Source of the DNA: UBA2197 sp034370465
Lineage (GTDB): Bacteria > Desulfobacterota > Desulfuromonadia > Desulfuromonadales > UBA2197
NCBI GenBank assembly: GCA_034370465.1
Contig: JAXMLA010000368.1
Coordinates: 1-8,471, forward strand
Reading direction: 5' to 3'
DNA length: 8,471 bases
Both the position numbers and the translations under genes were made by a program. Positions 6,633-8,471 of this stretch are shown one piece after another (position 1 is the first letter of the stretch; the number at the start of each line of letters is the position of its first letter). The notes under the pieces are model-generated. The model made no database searches and was not told the origin of the DNA. It was given only the letters and a program-made list of their open reading frames with translations.

Positions 6633-7856
6633 TCATGATACTAGTGGCAATGAGACGATAAATTTTGTGCCGAGACCGACCGAGCTCTCGACGCGTACGC
6701 TGCCGCCATGCTCCTCTGCCACCTTCCGACAGAGAGCCAGACCGAGGCCGGTCCCGGTCGCCTTGCTCGTCCAGAACGGGGCAAAGATATGTGTCAGTTC
6801 GTCCGGCGCAATCCCGTGACCGGAATCGCTGACCGTCAGATAGGCGCAGCCCTGCTGCTGCCGGAGTCCGATCTGCAGGAGCCCCCCCTCCGGCATGGCC
6901 TGGATGGCGTTCTTCATCAGGTTCAAGACCATCTGCACGATTCGCTCGACGACCAGAGAAGCTGAGATCGGTGCCGCACTGTCGACGGTAATGGTGACCT
7001 GCTGCTTGGCGGCTTCCAAGCTCAAGAGGGTCACGCAATCGGCGACCAGTCGGGAGAGATCGGTTGGTTGTCGTTCCCCTTGATCTGCACGGACAAGGGC
7101 GAGGAGATCGTTGACCAACGCTTCCATGCGCAGGGATTGGGCGACAATGATCCCGGCATAGCTGCGACCCTGTTCCAGGCTGTCGGATCTTTGCAGGAGC
7201 TGGGCAAAGCCCTTAATCCCGGCGAGGGGATTACGGATTTCATGGGCCAGGATCGCCCCCATCTCTCCCAGACGAGCCAATTCTTCGCGGCGGCGCATCT
7301 CCCGGCGAAGCCGTTCTCCGCGGCGGAGCAGAAGGTAAAGGACGATTGTCAACCCCCAGAGGGCCGTTGTCAGGATCGATATGACGGTGACGCCGGTCTG
7401 GGTCCGACGAATGACCTGGTCAGCGCGATAGGTGTGCAGCGCCAGGACGAGAAGATAATCATCCGGCTCCGCATGGATCGTGGTGCGTAGGAGATAGACC
7501 TCCTCCCCGGTGCCGAGGCGTTCCCGCCCTTCGGAGAGACCGTCGGGGGAGATTCCCTTCTCCGTCTCCAGGTGCGCCTGGCCGATGAGGTGACGATTGG
7601 TGTGAAAACGGACGATCCCTTCTTGGTCGATTAAGGCAAAGTAAGCAATATCAGGCGTCGAATAACGGGCCAGAGAACGGAATGAGGGATCGGCAACGGC
7701 CAGCTGCTCAATCGCTATCGCGCTGGCGAGTCCGGCACCCCGCAGGTTTTCGGCGGCGAGGGGAGGGGCGGCCTGCCAGGCCGACCAACCAAACCAGGCG
7801 ACCAAGAGGGTGAAGCAGAGGGGGATGGCGATGAAGAGGCGCGTCATCTTCAGCAT
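6633..7856 (-). CDS. Membrane sensor histidine kinase, partner of the sigma-54 regulator
   Basis: This inner-membrane kinase autophosphorylates on His205 and should pass the phosphate to Asp53 of the adjacent regulator. Of its 407 residues, a membrane helix lies at about 7-24, a periplasmic sensor at about 28-150 (with a Cache/PAS-like DIAYFALIDQEGIVRFHTN at 69-87), and a second helix at about 153-177. The linker is short and basic with no HAMP or PAS domain before HisKA (AHEIRNPLAGI, 204-214). The ATPase domain has the N box (Asn312, Asn316), G1 DSGHGI (344-349) and G2 GTGLGL (368-373). The layout resembles ZraS/HydH-type kinases, but the signal is unknown. The start is 2 bases after the barrel gene's stop, with only a weak binding site. 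Met4 (7847) is an equally possible start, because CTGAAGATG occurs twice in tandem here. Translation is probably coupled to the upstream gene. Confidence 0.95.
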   Translation of the reverse strand: MLKMTRLFIAIPLCFTLLVAWFGWSAWQAAPPLAAENLRGAGLASAIAIEQLAVADPSFRSLARYSTPDIAYFALIDQEGIVRFHTNRHLIGQAHLETEKGISPDGLSEGRERLGTGEEVYLLRTTIHAEPDDYLLVLALHTYRADQVIRRTQTGVTVISILTTALWGLTIVLYLLLRRGERLRREMRRREELARLGEMGAILAHEIRNPLAGIKGFAQLLQRSDSLEQGRSYAGIIVAQSLRMEALVNDLLALVRADQGERQPTDLSRLVADCVTLLSLEAAKQQVTITVDSAAPISASLVVERIVQMVLNLMKNAIQAMPEGGLLQIGLRQQQGCAYLTVSDSGHGIAPDELTHIFAPFWTSKATGTGLGLALCRKVAEEHGGSVRVESSVGLGTKFIVSLPLVS

Positions 7857-7858
7857 CT

Positions 7859-8471
7859 TCAGTACGTATAACTCACGGCGAGACCGCCGCCATAGTCAGG
7901 GCTGCTCTCGGCCAGTCCCAGGGAGGCATAGAGGTCGAGACCGGTCCTTGGATTCAGCGACCAGAGGATCCGGGCCCGGGCTTCCAGCAAGTTGCCGGAG
8001 TAGGTCGATGGCGCCGTTGCCCCCTTGATGATCAGCATCGGCCTGACCCCTTCCATCAGTTCGTAGCCGACCCCTGCCGTCCAGCTGAGATAATCTTTCA
8101 GCCCGAACCCTGCCGCTCTCCCCTGCCAGGTATAAAAACCCTCACCGCTTAAATTCATCTTGCCGAACCATTTGGAGGCGTCGATGCCGATCCCTGCATC
8201 GTACTCACCGGTCCCCAGACCATTTGAACTCTTGGCCGTCGGACATTTGAGGAAGAGCGAGGGGCGGAGCTGTGGGACGTTGCCATCCTCAAAGAAGGCG
8301 ATGACGCCGAGCCGGAGGATAATATCCCCCAGCCCGGAAACCGATGACGTCGATGCTGTCGAGACTTGTGATGTCGTCGAAAGGCCAGCCTGTGGTTGCG
8401 TATTGCCGCCGGAGGAAAGGCGATTTCCGTATCGCGTTGCGCGGGCAGATCGAAGCTGACCGTGTCGCCGT
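7859..8471 (-). CDS. Outer-membrane beta-barrel protein, 5'-truncated
   Basis: The minus-strand frame is open from the window edge (first full codon at 8470) to TGA 7859-7861, giving about 203 visible residues; the start and signal peptide lie outside. An internal ATG at 8158 is not the start, because clear family sequence lies upstream of it: SGLGDIILRLGV, a PTAKSSNGLGTGEYD loop and a WFGKMNLSGEGFYTW strand. This GLGD...PT...GLGTGEYD arrangement resembles the outer-membrane family annotated as 'MetA pathway of phenol degradation' or simply 'transporter'. Alternating hydrophobic residues, aromatic girdles and a C-terminal Tyr fit a barrel inserted by the BAM machinery. The substrate is unknown. 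It is the first visible gene of the kinase–regulator operon. The first 16 or so visible codons look odd and may be out of frame. Confidence 0.75.
   Translation of the reverse strand, partial: RRHGQLRSARATRYGNRLSSGGNTQPQAGLSTTSQVSTASTSSVSGLGDIILRLGVIAFFEDGNVPQLRPSLFLKCPTAKSSNGLGTGEYDAGIGIDASKWFGKMNLSGEGFYTWQGRAAGFGLKDYLSWTAGVGYELMEGVRPMLIIKGATAPSTYSGNLLEARARILWSLNPRTGLDLYASLGLAESSPDYGGGLAVSYTY

Noticed and set aside
6616..7038. Upstream extension of the response regulator frame to a TTG codon
   Set aside because: It overlaps the kinase gene in another frame and encodes no domain. The receiver starts right at ATG 6615 behind a strong ribosome binding site.
8160..8459. Plus-strand open frame of 99 codons at the right edge
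   Set aside because: It is opposite the barrel gene, has no recognisable features, and is explained by GC-rich codon use on the minus strand.

Overview
The window looks like ordinary chromosome from a GC-rich, anaerobically respiring bacterium. The closest fit is the Desulfuromonadota (the Geobacter / Desulfuromonas / Pelobacter type of former delta-proteobacteria). That rests on the ferredoxin–mobA–mobB–moeA–tatA grouping, a chemoreceptor with a very long signalling hairpin and an unusual tip, and a sensor kinase paired with a sigma-54 activator. No species is assigned.

Plus strand, 1-2878: a tightly packed run of genes for making and exporting molybdoenzymes. It begins inside a gene for a two-cluster [4Fe-4S] ferredoxin-like protein. 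Next come mobA (GTP:molybdopterin guanylyltransferase), mobB (its GTP-binding partner), moeA (molybdate insertion) and tatA (a pore subunit of the export system that moves folded cofactor-loaded enzymes). mobA and mobB overlap by 4 bases and mobB and moeA are 6 bases apart, so these are probably co-transcribed. tatA follows after 45 bases with its own good ribosome binding site.

Plus strand, 2879-5154: a 125-base gap with a well-formed sigma-70-type promoter, then a 716-residue membrane chemoreceptor with a periplasmic four-helix-type sensor, a HAMP domain and a very long cytoplasmic coiled coil.

Minus strand, 8471-5257, convergent with the chemoreceptor: an operon read right to left. It holds a 5'-truncated outer-membrane beta-barrel gene, a membrane histidine kinase starting 2 bases after it, and a sigma-54-dependent response regulator 17 bases further on. 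The kinase senses in the periplasm and should phosphorylate Asp53 of the regulator, which has the GAFTGA loop and a Fis-type DNA-binding domain. The barrel protein may be part of what this pair senses or controls, but its promoter lies outside the window.

I see no RNA genes, insertion sequences, CRISPR arrays or phage genes. No clearly new system is visible. The points most worth checking are the atypical chemoreceptor, the overlapping promoter elements in front of it, the barrel–kinase–regulator operon, and a possible reading-frame problem near the right edge.
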